Origin: Pyxidicoccus trucidator
Lineage (GTDB): Bacteria; Myxococcota; Myxococcia; Myxococcales; Myxococcaceae
DNA: 64,000 bases
Assembly: GCF_010894435.1 (NCBI RefSeq)
Contig: NZ_JAAIXZ010000016.1
Location: 124,001 to 188,000 of the forward strand
Direction: 5' to 3'
Positions 34,672 through 42,174 of this stretch are shown here, in pieces. The notes below the pieces were generated by a model. It was not told where the DNA came from. It saw only the letters and a list, made by a program, of their open reading frames with translations, and ran no database searches. Both the position numbers and the translations under genes were made by a program. Each line of letters begins with the position of its first letter. The stretch's first letter is position 1.

Positions 34672-35793
34672 TTGTCAAAGCAAGCCAGTCGCGAGCGCGT
34701 GATGAGCAGCCCGGCGAAGCCCCAGCCCGCCCCGGAGTGCATACCCACCACGGATGCACTCATCTATGGGGAGACGCTCTACCTCAACAAGGTACGTGGC
34801 GAAGCGCCTCTGTGGCTCTCGGGTGGGCGCAGCGATCAGCAAGCCCAGGTGTACACGCTCGACGGCGAGGGCGGCATGGAGGAGGAGAGCTATCGTTGGA
34901 CCGTGATGAAAGAGCGCGACACCGTGGGCAGCGGGCCCGTGAGCTATGGCGACGCGATCTATCTCAAGGTGGGCGGCAAGGAGCAGCGGTGGCTCTCAGG
35001 CGGCCGCGGCAACGACCAGAAGCTGGTGTGCACGCGCGACGGCGAGGGAGGCTCGAAGGAGGAGAGCTACCGCTGGACCGTGATGCAGGACCTCGACACC
35101 GTGGGCAGCGGCAGCGTCAAGCGAGGGAGTGCCATCTGCCTCAAGGTGGGCGGCAAGGAGCAACGGTGGCTCTCAGGCGGTCGCGACAACGACCAAAAGC
35201 TGGTCTTCACGCTCGACGGCAGGGACGGAAAGGCCAGGGACAGCTACTTCTGGACCACGGAACCGGTGAGCTACTCCCGCTCGTTCGCGGTCTTCGCCGA
35301 GGACTCCCCCGAGACGAAGAGGATGAAAGTGGGAGGAATGCACACGCGCGTGTTCACCCGCGTGGAGGCGCGCTCGCCGGACAACGCCATCCAGCTCGAC
35401 CTTGCCACAGGCATCATCACGCTTCCGCCAGGCACGTACCACATCACCGGATTCTCGACGACGGCCTATCTGTATCCGCCCGACGAGGGCGAGACGCTGG
35501 ATGGGATGATACAGAACAAGAAGCTGGCGAACGGCGGGTACTGCCGGCTGCGGCTCGCCGGAGGTGTTGCGGAGGACATCCCCAACGAGGAGGCCATCGC
35601 CGTCGGCAGCATCAGCACCGCCAACACGATACCCAGTCTGATTGAGACCTATTTCACCACGAACGTCGACGCCCAGATCCTCATGGAACACCAGTCCGGC
35701 AACACGGAGCAGGTCGCGGACGTCGTGCTGCGAGCCAATCCGAACGAGTCGCCCTGGCATGTCTTCGCGCATATCTGCATCTCCCGCTTGTAG
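34672..35793 (+). CDS. Repeat protein with three 59-residue units and a possible C1q/TNF-like C-terminal domain
   Basis: 373 residues. Start TTG with a strong AGGAGG (34661-34666) 5 bases before it; no ATG is as well placed. No signal peptide. Residues about 31-196 hold three copies of a unit with a conserved W-L-S-G-G-R core at Trp-48, Trp-107 and Trp-166 (exact 59-residue spacing), with SYRWTVM blocks at 73-79 and 132-138. The unit shape suggests a beta-trefoil or similar lectin-like fold. The C-terminal ~170 residues (SFAVFAEDSPETKRMKVG...; LPPGTYHITGFSTTAYLY) resemble C1q/TNF-type jelly-roll segments. A sugar-binding role is a guess. Divergent from the two-component operon, which could regulate it. 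Confidence 0.8.
   Translation: MSKQASRERVMSSPAKPQPAPECIPTTDALIYGETLYLNKVRGEAPLWLSGGRSDQQAQVYTLDGEGGMEEESYRWTVMKERDTVGSGPVSYGDAIYLKVGGKEQRWLSGGRGNDQKLVCTRDGEGGSKEESYRWTVMQDLDTVGSGSVKRGSAICLKVGGKEQRWLSGGRDNDQKLVFTLDGRDGKARDSYFWTTEPVSYSRSFAVFAEDSPETKRMKVGGMHTRVFTRVEARSPDNAIQLDLATGIITLPPGTYHITGFSTTAYLYPPDEGETLDGMIQNKKLANGGYCRLRLAGGVAEDIPNEEAIAVGSISTANTIPSLIETYFTTNVDAQILMEHQSGNTEQVADVVLRANPNESPWHVFAHICISRL
34762..35259 (+). repeat. Three 177-bp coding repeats
   Basis: Three in-frame units of 177 bp within the gene above. Units 2 and 3 share nearly identical DNA over the KVGGKEQRWLSGGR codons (from about 34963 and 35140). Confidence 0.8.
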
Positions 35794-35850
35794 GCCCCTG
35801 CCCCGAGGCGCACGGACCCGCGAGACATGATCGGCGGCCGTGGGCCGTGA

Positions 35851-35867
35851 GGTGCGGAAGTCGCACC
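35851..35867 (-). terminator. Small hairpin after the MFS gene
   Basis: GGTGCG/CGCACC, 6-bp stem with a 5-nt loop, 9 bp after the minus-strand stop at 35876. Convergent with the repeat-protein gene. Weak. Confidence 0.35.
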
Positions 35868-35875
35868 GCAGCGGC

Positions 35876-37168
35876 TCAGCGGGCCGTGCGTGCTCCCGGC
35901 AACAGGCGGACCAGCAAGGCCGCCAGCGCCGAGGCAGTCGCCAGCAGCGTCACCGCCACCCATCCCCACCGGGCCAGCACGAGGCTGCCGCTCGCCGCGC
36001 CGATGGACATGCCGATGAACATGCCGACGAACAACACCGCGTTGAGCCGGCTGCGCGCTGCGGGGTCGATGCCGAAGACAATCGTCTGATGCGCCACGAG
36101 CGTCATCTGGACGCCGAGGTCGAAGCCAATCGCGCTGGCGGCGAGCAGCCACAGCCGTGCGTTCGGTTCGAGCCACGGCGACGCAAACAACGTGGCGAAC
36201 GAGAGGGCGGTCAGTCCGGCGCCCAGGCGCGTGACCACTTCGGGGCCGAAGCGGTCCGCGATGCGGCCCGCCACCGGCGCGCCCAACGCCCCCGCCGCAC
36301 CGGCCAGGCCGAAGGCACCGGCGGCCGCGCTGCCCAGGTGAAACGGTGCACCATGCAGCATCACCGCGAGGGTGGACCAGAACGCGCTGAAGCCCACCGA
36401 GAGCAGGCCCTGCGCCAGCGCGGCCCGGCGCAGGGCGCCGTGCCTGCTCCAGAGGCGGGTGAGCGAACCGAGGAGGGCGCCATACGAGAGCGTGCTGGTC
36501 GGGCGGAAGCGCGGCAGGCCGCGCCAGGCCGCCACGCCAATCAGGGCCACGCTGGCGGAGGCCATCAGGTACATGGCGCGCCAGCCGAAGTGCTCGGCGA
36601 CCACACCACTGATGACGCGGGAGAGCAGGATGCCGAGCAGCAGGCCGGTCATCACCGTGCCGACCACCTTGCCGCGCTCGCGCTCGGGGGCCAGGGTCGC
36701 GGCGGCCGGCACGATGTCCTGCGCCAGGGTCGCCGTCAGGCCGATGGCGAAGCTCACCGCCAGCAGCAGGCCGATGCCCGGAGCGACGCTGCCCAGCAGC
36801 AGCACCCCGCTCAGCAGGGCGGCCTTGATGAGGATGATGCGGCGCCGGTCGAAGCGGTCGCCGAGAGGCGTCAGCAGCAGGATGCCCAGCGCGTATCCCA
36901 GTTGGGTGAGCGTGGGCACGAAGCCCACCGCCGTGTCCGAGGCCCCGATGGTGGCCCCCATCACCCCCAGCATCGACTGGCTGTAGTAGATCGATGCCAC
37001 CGACAGCCCAGCGCCCGCGGCCAGCAGCAGGCGCAGACCGCTCGACAAGGGCTCGCTGCCTCCGTGGCTGGCGGTCGCGAGCTGAGACGGACTGGCCGTA
37101 GCGGCGGAGACCGCTGCGGGCATGCTGCGGTTGCCGGCGGCTTCATGTACGGCACGAATGAAGGACAT
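35876..37168 (-). CDS. MFS transporter
   Basis: 430 residues. Start ATG with AGGGGTG upstream; a longer open frame through the LysR gene is rejected. About 12 hydrophobic helices and the MFS loop-2 motif LGDRFDRRRIIL are visible after helix 2; the second-half repeat is GRIADRFG. Closest in feel to the sugar-efflux/multidrug DHA1-type family. It is divergent from the LysR gene with 97 bp between the starts, a classic regulator-target arrangement, so the LysR protein probably controls it. Substrate unknown. Confidence 0.92.
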   Translation of the reverse strand: MSFIRAVHEAAGNRSMPAAVSAATASPSQLATASHGGSEPLSSGLRLLLAAGAGLSVASIYYSQSMLGVMGATIGASDTAVGFVPTLTQLGYALGILLLTPLGDRFDRRRIILIKAALLSGVLLLGSVAPGIGLLLAVSFAIGLTATLAQDIVPAAATLAPERERGKVVGTVMTGLLLGILLSRVISGVVAEHFGWRAMYLMASASVALIGVAAWRGLPRFRPTSTLSYGALLGSLTRLWSRHGALRRAALAQGLLSVGFSAFWSTLAVMLHGAPFHLGSAAAGAFGLAGAAGALGAPVAGRIADRFGPEVVTRLGAGLTALSFATLFASPWLEPNARLWLLAASAIGFDLGVQMTLVAHQTIVFGIDPAARSRLNAVLFVGMFIGMSIGAASGSLVLARWGWVAVTLLATASALAALLVRLLPGARTAR

Positions 37169-37265
37169 GTTGTTCACCCCTGGCGGTGCGAGACGAGAGA
37201 AGTGTGCGCCCGAGGGATGGAGGTCGGTAGTAGCGCGCTCCGCACATCGGTTATACGTCCCGCGT
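37169..37265. promoter_or_regulatory. Divergent promoter region of the MFS and LysR genes
   Basis: 97 bp between the two start codons. It must contain both promoters and, by family habit, a LysR box (T-N11-A) near the transporter promoter. No palindrome is clear enough for me to name. Confidence 0.4.
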
Positions 37266-38255
37266 ATGCCAAACTCCTCGAAGCCGGCTCGGCCGCGCGG
37301 TTCCCAGCAGAGGGTCCTCCCACCCGCGGCGCCAGCCACCACCGACCGGCTCGAGCTGATGCAGACCTTCATCCGCATCGTCGACGCCGGGAGCCTGTCC
37401 TCCGCCGCAGCGCAAATGGGCACCACGCAGCCGACGGTGAGCCGCCGGCTCCAGGCGCTGGAGCGCTCGCTGGGGCTGCGGCTGCTTCAGCGCTCCACCC
37501 ATGCGATGAAGCTCACCGAAGACGGCGTACGCTGCTACGAGCGCGCGAAGGAGCTGCTTGCCAACTGGGAGATGTTCGAGGCCGACCTGCGTGGCGCGAG
37601 CGACGAACCGGAGGGCACGCTGCGCGTCGTGGTGCCCCATGCGTTCGGGCAGCAGTTGCTGGTGGAGCCGCTGACGGAGTACCTGAATCGCCACACGCGG
37701 GTATCGGTCGAATGGCTGCTGCACGACCGGGCGGTGGACTTCATCGCGGACGGTATCGATTGCGCAATCCACGTCGGCGAGGTGCATGACCCCAGCGTGG
37801 TGGCGATCCGCGTGGCCGAGGTGCCACGCATCGTCGTGGCCGCGCCGTCGGTGCTGGCGGGCGTACCCGTGCCGACCCATCCCGACGAGCTCGCACGGCT
37901 ACCCTGGCTGTCGCTGCGCACGTTCTATCGCAACGAGCTATCGCTGACCCACGTGGCCACCGGCGAGGTCCAGCCCATCGTCTTCCAGCCGCGCCTGAGC
38001 ACGGACAGCCTCTACGCTCTCCGCAGCGCCGCGGTGAAGGGCCTCGGCGTCTGCGTAGGGTCGGCCTGGGTGCTGAACGAGGACATCGTGCGTGGCCGGC
38101 TCCTGCACCTGGTGCCGCACTGGCGGGCCGCGCCCTTGCCGATGTACCTGCTCTATCCGTATGCGCGGTTCCACCCGGCGAGGCTGCGCAGGTTCGTGGA
38201 GTTGATGAAGGAGACGATTCCGTCGGCCCTGGCCGTGGCAACGCACGCGGGCTGA
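37266..38255 (+). CDS. LysR-family transcription regulator
   Basis: 329 residues. The N-terminal winged helix (about 25-90) has LMQTFIRIVDAGSLSSAAAQ and TQPTVSRRLQALERSLGLRL. The substrate-binding part is type 2 periplasmic-binding-like (about 115-315), with ECxVRVGEL-like DCAIHVGEVHDPSVVAIRVA and PRLSTDSLYALRSAAVKGLG. The start is not certain: no good RBS precedes the ATG, and the first ~25 residues are Pro/Ala-rich. It probably activates or represses the divergent MFS gene. Confidence 0.9.
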   Translation: MPNSSKPARPRGSQQRVLPPAAPATTDRLELMQTFIRIVDAGSLSSAAAQMGTTQPTVSRRLQALERSLGLRLLQRSTHAMKLTEDGVRCYERAKELLANWEMFEADLRGASDEPEGTLRVVVPHAFGQQLLVEPLTEYLNRHTRVSVEWLLHDRAVDFIADGIDCAIHVGEVHDPSVVAIRVAEVPRIVVAAPSVLAGVPVPTHPDELARLPWLSLRTFYRNELSLTHVATGEVQPIVFQPRLSTDSLYALRSAAVKGLGVCVGSAWVLNEDIVRGRLLHLVPHWRAAPLPMYLLYPYARFHPARLRRFVELMKETIPSALAVATHAG

Positions 38256-38256
38256 G

Positions 38257-38355
38257 CCTCCTACCTGCCCGTGCCAGCAGGACCTGGTGCTCCTCGAGCC
38301 GCTGGAGGAGGCGTCCACCTATCACCTGGAGCGCCTCATCCGTTTCGACTGGTGA
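38257..38355 (+). pseudogene. Orphan gene 3' end, followed by a strong hairpin
   Basis: Open frame overlapping the LysR stop and running to TGA at 38353-38355. The visible end reads LVLLEPLEEASTYHLERLIR and FDW. No start is available since the frame runs back into the LysR gene. A perfect hairpin begins 5 bp after its stop, as if a real gene ended here and its 5' part was lost. The family is not recognised. Confidence 0.4.
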
Positions 38356-38359
38356 GGCC

Positions 38360-38394
38360 CGTGTCGGCCGCGCACGCGGGGCACGGCCGACACG
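38360..38394. terminator. 11-bp perfect hairpin between convergent units
   Basis: CGTGTCGGCCG/CGGCCGACACG with a 13-nt loop. It serves the LysR side (plus) and the lipoprotein gene ending at 38410 (minus). Confidence 0.65.
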
Positions 38395-38409
38395 CGACTC
38401 AGGGCGTCA

Positions 38410-38838
38410 TCAGCACCCGCACTTCACCCGCCGGAAGTCGGCCAGGACAAGCCACTCGGTGCACGTCTGCCCCAGGGGGTTGGAGCACACGCGGTACTTC
38501 TGGGTCGACTGGAAGGTGGCGCCCAGCGGGATGTTCTGACACGGCCCCTCGGTGCAGTCCCGGACGTAGCAGGGGCTGAGGCCGTATTCGGGATCACAGG
38601 AGGTGGGACCACAATCCGACGTGGCGGACCAGGCGCTACAGGCGCCATACCCAGCGGCCACACACTGATTGTAATTGTCCTGCTGGCAGGCATCCGCAAG
38701 CCCGAGCAGAACCTCGGCCTCCGCCTGCGAGGACGTCAGGGCTTCAGCGCCCTCTTCCGGAAGCCGCTCGTCCACGGGACCACAGCCAGCCAGCAAGGCC
38801 AGTACAACCGATCCAACCAACACTCCGAGCTTGCGCAT
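38410..38838 (-). CDS. Small Cys-rich lipoprotein of unknown function
   Basis: 142 residues. I chose the ATG at 38838 (GGGGTG 9 bases before) over GTG at 38847. The signal ends in lipobox LAGC (Cys-19). The mature part has about ten further Cys (ACQQDNYNQCVAAGYGACSA; CGPTSCDPEYGLSPCYVRDC; RRVKCGC at the end), suggesting several disulphides. No catalytic motif. Stands alone, flanked by gene remnants. A palindrome about 144 bp upstream may be a regulator site. Confidence 0.85.
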   Translation of the reverse strand: MRKLGVLVGSVVLALLAGCGPVDERLPEEGAEALTSSQAEAEVLLGLADACQQDNYNQCVAAGYGACSAWSATSDCGPTSCDPEYGLSPCYVRDCTEGPCQNIPLGATFQSTQKYRVCSNPLGQTCTEWLVLADFRRVKCGC

Positions 38839-38981
38839 ACATGTCACCCCAAGGCTCCCGCCGCCAGGAGCCAGGCCCGCCTGCTCTCGTCAAGAGACAG
38901 GTCGTCGTTGTCGTGTCTGGGAAGGCGGCCCGCCCTGAGGGAGCAGGTCCCGGCGCCCAAACTCTCACAACTTTCGTTTGG

Positions 38982-39001
38982 CTGACAATGGTAATTGTCA
39001 G
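38982..39001. promoter_or_regulatory. Perfect 8-bp palindrome, candidate operator
   Basis: CTGACAAT-GGTA-ATTGTCAG, both arms exact. AT content is well above the surroundings. It is 144 bp upstream of the small lipoprotein gene, the only intact gene nearby that could use it. Probably a binding site for a dimeric regulator (TetR/MarR/LysR size), which is inference. Confidence 0.5.
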
Positions 39002-39103
39002 ACGCAACTATTGCGCTTGGGCCAAGGGAGTCTGGCTGCAGCAATCCAGTGATATGGAATCAAATGGCGTGACTGTAGACTTGTTCAATGACTCCACACC
39101 TCT

Positions 39104-39256
39104 GTGAATAGGGTGGAGTGGGCCGCGCGGCCGTGCCCGACGGCCCCCTCCCCGAAGGTGCTCCAGTCCCTGGCGAGCCGGGGCGGCTACACGGGGCCGA
39201 TTGACGGCATCCCCGGCACCAACACGTACGCGGGCCTGGCGAACCTCCTGGACTGA
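39104..39256 (+). pseudogene. Remnant of a peptidoglycan-binding-domain protein (3' end)
   Basis: GTG to TGA, 50 residues. The last ~33 residues (VLQSLASRGGYTGPIDGIPG, then TNTYAGLANLLD) resemble the C-terminal half of a PG_binding_1-type domain, where a helix is followed by GY..GPIDGI.G..T. The first 17 residues have no such look, so the 5' part of a larger hydrolase gene appears lost. A 12-bp perfect hairpin lies 17 bp after the stop. Could also be a tiny expressed protein, but I favour a remnant. Confidence 0.5.
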
Positions 39257-39273
39257 CGCCGAAGCCCCCTGAC

Positions 39274-39303
39274 CACGGCCCGGAGCGACACCTCCGGGCC
39301 GTG
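39274..39303 (+). terminator. 12-bp perfect hairpin after the remnant
   Basis: CACGGCCCGGAG/CTCCGGGCCGTG with a 6-nt loop. No long U-tract follows. It is the strongest hairpin in this part and lies 17 bp after the remnant's stop codon. Confidence 0.65.
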
Positions 39304-39453
39304 TCGGTCGGGGCAACCGCCAGGCCTCGGACGACTCCCCTGCCCCGCCGAGAGCTGAGCGGGGGCGCCACTGGGGGCTGGCGGCACAGAGCGGGCCCCT
39401 GTGCCGCCACCACCGCGGGCGGCTGCGTCATCGCCCCGCGTGAAGCCTGACGC

Positions 39454-41349
39454 CTACGGCCGGCGCGCCTGGCTGTTCAGGTAGTCGGCATGCCACGCCG
39501 CGGGCAGGGCGGCCAGCAGGTCCGCCGGGACGGGCAGGTGCTTCTGCCGCTCCAGGTCCGTCTGCATCCGCGCGTCACCCACCACGAAGCCGTTGGCGAT
39601 GAGCGTGTGCTCCTTCGCGCCCACGTCCACGAGCTCCGCGTCCGTGCCCAGGGTCAGGTTGTAGACCTGTCCCTTGTAGGGCACGCGCTCCACCGCGGTC
39701 AGCGCCGCCTCGCCGTCGCGGGTCAGCAGCACGTCACCCGCTGCGAGCTCACCCGCCGCCACGACGCCGCGGGTGCGGCTCACCATGGGGTGGCGGTTCG
39801 TCACGAGCACGCCGCGGCCCTTGCCTGCCTTCAGGCGCACCAGGGGCTGGGACTCGGTGCCCTTCGTCACGGTGGTCACCGTGAGGGCACGGCCGCCCAC
39901 GTGCGTGAGCACCTGGTCACCTACCTGCACCGACTCCACCGGGACGGACTTCCCATCCGCCCGCAGCACGCGCGTGCCCGCCGCGAGGCAGCTGTTCTTG
40001 AAGTCCAGCACCGCCAGCCGGCGGAAGCCCAGGCGCTTCACCGGGCTGAAGCCGCCACCCGCGCGGGGGCACGTCGCATTCACGGTGGTGAAGGCCTGCA
40101 TCGCCACGTCCTGCTCGTGCCCGAGGCAGTCCGTGCCCAGGTCCATCAGGCCGTTGAAGGGCAGGCTGGAGGCGTCCACGCCCGCGCCCAACGGCAGGCT
40201 GCCCGTGAGCACCACCTGGCCCGGCACCGCCGCGACGTTGGCCACCTTGCAGCGGCCGCCCGCGCTCAGGAGGATGATGCTCACCTCGCTCGTCACCGAC
40301 TGCACGGTGCAGGAGGACGGAAGGCCCGTCACGTAGGTGCCCTGCGCCGGCAGGTACAGCTTGCTGCTGCTGAACGTGCCCGGCGTGGGCCAGTACGCCG
40401 CCGTGTCCGGCGTCCACCGGCGCGCGGTGAGCGACGTCGGCGCATTCACCGCCGCCACGCCCGTGTAGCCGCCCGCGAAGGCGACGACGTTGCCGGCGGT
40501 GTCCTTCTTCGCCAGCGCGTAGTCGCAGTCCATCGCGCCCGTCGCCGAGCCGCGCTCCAGGCAGGTACGGATGGCGTTGCCCGCGAGGTTGCCACCGATG
40601 AGCTCCCTCGGATGGTCGAAGTTCAGGCCTGGGGGCAGCAGCAGCACCGTGGTGTCCGCGGTGGAGTAGAACGTCTCCATGCGGCCGCTGGCCTCGTCAT
40701 AGGCCATGCCCATCGAGTCGTAGAACAGGACCCGGTCCGGCCCCGCGTCCAACACCACGTCCAGCGGGTCCGTCTCCAGCGTCTTGGCGAGGTAGGCCTC
40801 CGTGGCGGTGGTGGCCAGGAGCTGGAACTCCTGACGCTCGGGCGTCGTGGAGTAGGCGTTGAAGTCCACGTACGAATAGTCCGCGCCGCCCGCGCAGGTG
40901 ATGTAGCCCGAGCCCTGGAAGGTCGTCGCGCTGGTGCCATGGGCGACCTCCTCCAGCGGCAACAGGTGGGCGCACCACTCGGCGGTCGTCTGGGCTGCCT
41001 GGACGGTACCGCCGGCCTTCTCCGCGAGCACGCGCTCACGCTGCTGCGCCAGGCTGGAGAACAGCCGGGGCGAGTTGGCCAGGTTGTTGCCGGCCGACTC
41101 CAGGCGCTTCAACACGAAGGCGTATTGCTTCGCGTCGCCCAGGTCGAGCGGCATCTGTGTGCCGGCGTGGTGCTGCTTCCATTCGGCGTACAGCTTCGCC
41201 ATCTGCAGCGAATCCGTGGACCGTTCCTGGCGCACGGCGGCTGGCGGCGTTTCGCGCGCCGGCTCGGCCGTGCAGCCGGCCATCAAGGGAGACGTGAGCG
41301 CCATCGCCGACAGGGCGAGGCGCTTCCAGCGGGAGGTGACAGGGAGCAT
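39454..41349 (-). CDS. Lipoprotein with a C-terminal Hint (intein/Hedgehog-like) domain
   Basis: 631 residues. I chose the ATG at 41349 since it gives a normal signal with lipobox LMAGC; GTG at 41406 has no RBS. The large N-terminal part (about 30-450) is unknown and includes a Cys-containing beta-rich region. A Hint domain starts at Cys-454 (NSCLAAGTRVLRADG): VQVGDQVLTH, block B TNRH (Thr-517, His-520), VAAGELAAGDVLL and a final block with VYNLTLGTDAEL and HTLIANGFVVGD (His-581). The splice Asn expected at the end of an intein is absent and a ~45-residue tail follows, so the family is BIL/PT-Hint-like: self-cleavage at Cys-454, not full splicing, is expected. No toxin domain is recognised. 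Confidence 0.85.
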   Translation of the reverse strand: MLPVTSRWKRLALSAMALTSPLMAGCTAEPARETPPAAVRQERSTDSLQMAKLYAEWKQHHAGTQMPLDLGDAKQYAFVLKRLESAGNNLANSPRLFSSLAQQRERVLAEKAGGTVQAAQTTAEWCAHLLPLEEVAHGTSATTFQGSGYITCAGGADYSYVDFNAYSTTPERQEFQLLATTATEAYLAKTLETDPLDVVLDAGPDRVLFYDSMGMAYDEASGRMETFYSTADTTVLLLPPGLNFDHPRELIGGNLAGNAIRTCLERGSATGAMDCDYALAKKDTAGNVVAFAGGYTGVAAVNAPTSLTARRWTPDTAAYWPTPGTFSSSKLYLPAQGTYVTGLPSSCTVQSVTSEVSIILLSAGGRCKVANVAAVPGQVVLTGSLPLGAGVDASSLPFNGLMDLGTDCLGHEQDVAMQAFTTVNATCPRAGGGFSPVKRLGFRRLAVLDFKNSCLAAGTRVLRADGKSVPVESVQVGDQVLTHVGGRALTVTTVTKGTESQPLVRLKAGKGRGVLVTNRHPMVSRTRGVVAAGELAAGDVLLTRDGEAALTAVERVPYKGQVYNLTLGTDAELVDVGAKEHTLIANGFVVGDARMQTDLERQKHLPVPADLLAALPAAWHADYLNSQARRP

Positions 41350-41694
41350 CGCAGGGGACTCCGGAACCGGAAGCCCCGCCCACCATGGGTCATGGCTCCG
41401 GTTCACTCACAGTGTATTGCAGCAGTATCCAGGTGTCCCCTGAAATCAGGTTTATGAAAGTCACAACCGTGTGGCTGGGATTGGCGCGCTGGCGCGAGGG
41501 ATTGAGACCTTTTTCGGTTACGCCCGGGCGGAACCGTGACGCAGAAGGCCACAAACGGAGGGACGGGGGGGCCGGCCTGCTGGTGACGGTGCGCGCTCCG
41601 GGCCCTGGAGAACGCTCGACCCGACTGGTGTTAGTCTCGTACTCCCCGTGCGGCCCAGGAATGGGGCCAAGCGGTCACCGAGAGGAGTCCGAGC
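41350..41694. other. 345-bp divergent intergenic region
   Basis: Contains the promoters of the Hint lipoprotein (minus) and the small Cys-rich protein (plus). The first ~130 bp are relatively AT-rich, with a small CCTGA-AA-TCAGG repeat at 41439-41450. No gene seen. Confidence 0.5.
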
Positions 41695-42063
41695 ATGTCT
41701 TCGCGTCGCATTCATCATTCATGGGGTGTCGCCCTGTTGCTCACGCTCGCCACGGCCGTGCTGGCCGAGGCGCCCACCGAGGAGCCCGTCTCCCGCGAGG
41801 AGTCCACCCCGGAGGCCTCGCTGCTCACGTGCGAGGCAGCCCGCTGTGGCGCGGATTGGATGTGCGAGGACATGTGTCCCACCGCGGAGACCGCGGTCTG
41901 CGTCAACTTCTACTGCCAGTACACGTACCCGCCCGGGGGCGGAGGTGGAGGCGGTGGGAACCCTGGCTCGACCTGTACGGGCTACCGGTGCGGCGGCGAC
42001 TGGAACTGCGTCTGCGAAGGCCTGCAGGGCTACTGCGGACCCAACTCCATGTGCGTCTTCTGA
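41695..42063 (+). CDS. Small exported Cys-rich protein
   Basis: 122 residues. Start ATG with GAGGAG about 9 bases upstream. Signal peptide WGVALLLTLATAVLAEA. The mature part has an acidic stretch, then two Cys clusters (CEAARCGADWMCEDMC; CTGYRCGGDWNCVC) joined by an eight-Gly run (PPGGGGGGGGNP). Both clusters share a C-x-x-x-R-C-G-x-D-W-x-C core, so the protein looks like a duplicated mini-domain. Probably disulphide-bonded and extracellular. Function unknown. Confidence 0.85.
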   Translation: MSSRRIHHSWGVALLLTLATAVLAEAPTEEPVSREESTPEASLLTCEAARCGADWMCEDMCPTAETAVCVNFYCQYTYPPGGGGGGGGNPGSTCTGYRCGGDWNCVCEGLQGYCGPNSMCVF

Positions 42064-42174
42064 GCGGAGCCGGCCCCCGCGCTCCAACCCGCCCCCTGGC
42101 CCGGGCTCCGCGAGGGGAGCCCCGTTTCGGGTATCCTTCCCAGGCACGTCTGCGAAGAGGAGAGGATTGAGGCC

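Larger units (their letters stand above)
38839..39453. other. 615-bp region with an operator-like palindrome, a gene remnant and a terminator
   Basis: No intact gene. Lies between the starts/ends of two minus-strand lipoprotein genes. It holds an AT-rich palindrome (38982-39001), a plus-strand fragment with a peptidoglycan-binding look (39104-39256) and its hairpin (39274-39303). Confidence 0.6.

Noticed and set aside
34762-35259. The direct repeats as a CRISPR or satellite array
   Set aside because: They are in-frame coding repeats of 177 bp; no short repeats with unique spacers were seen anywhere.
33450-35645. A 731-codon plus-strand open frame over the two-component genes
   Set aside because: Antisense to a complete kinase and regulator, and shifts frame over the repeat protein. 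Composition is non-coding.
41439-41450. CCTGA-AA-TCAGG small palindrome
   Set aside because: Only 5-bp arms; expected by chance in a 345-bp gap.
39490-41457. A 655-codon plus-strand open frame opposite the Hint lipoprotein
   Set aside because: His/Arg/Gln-rich shadow frame; the minus-strand protein has a signal peptide and Hint domain.
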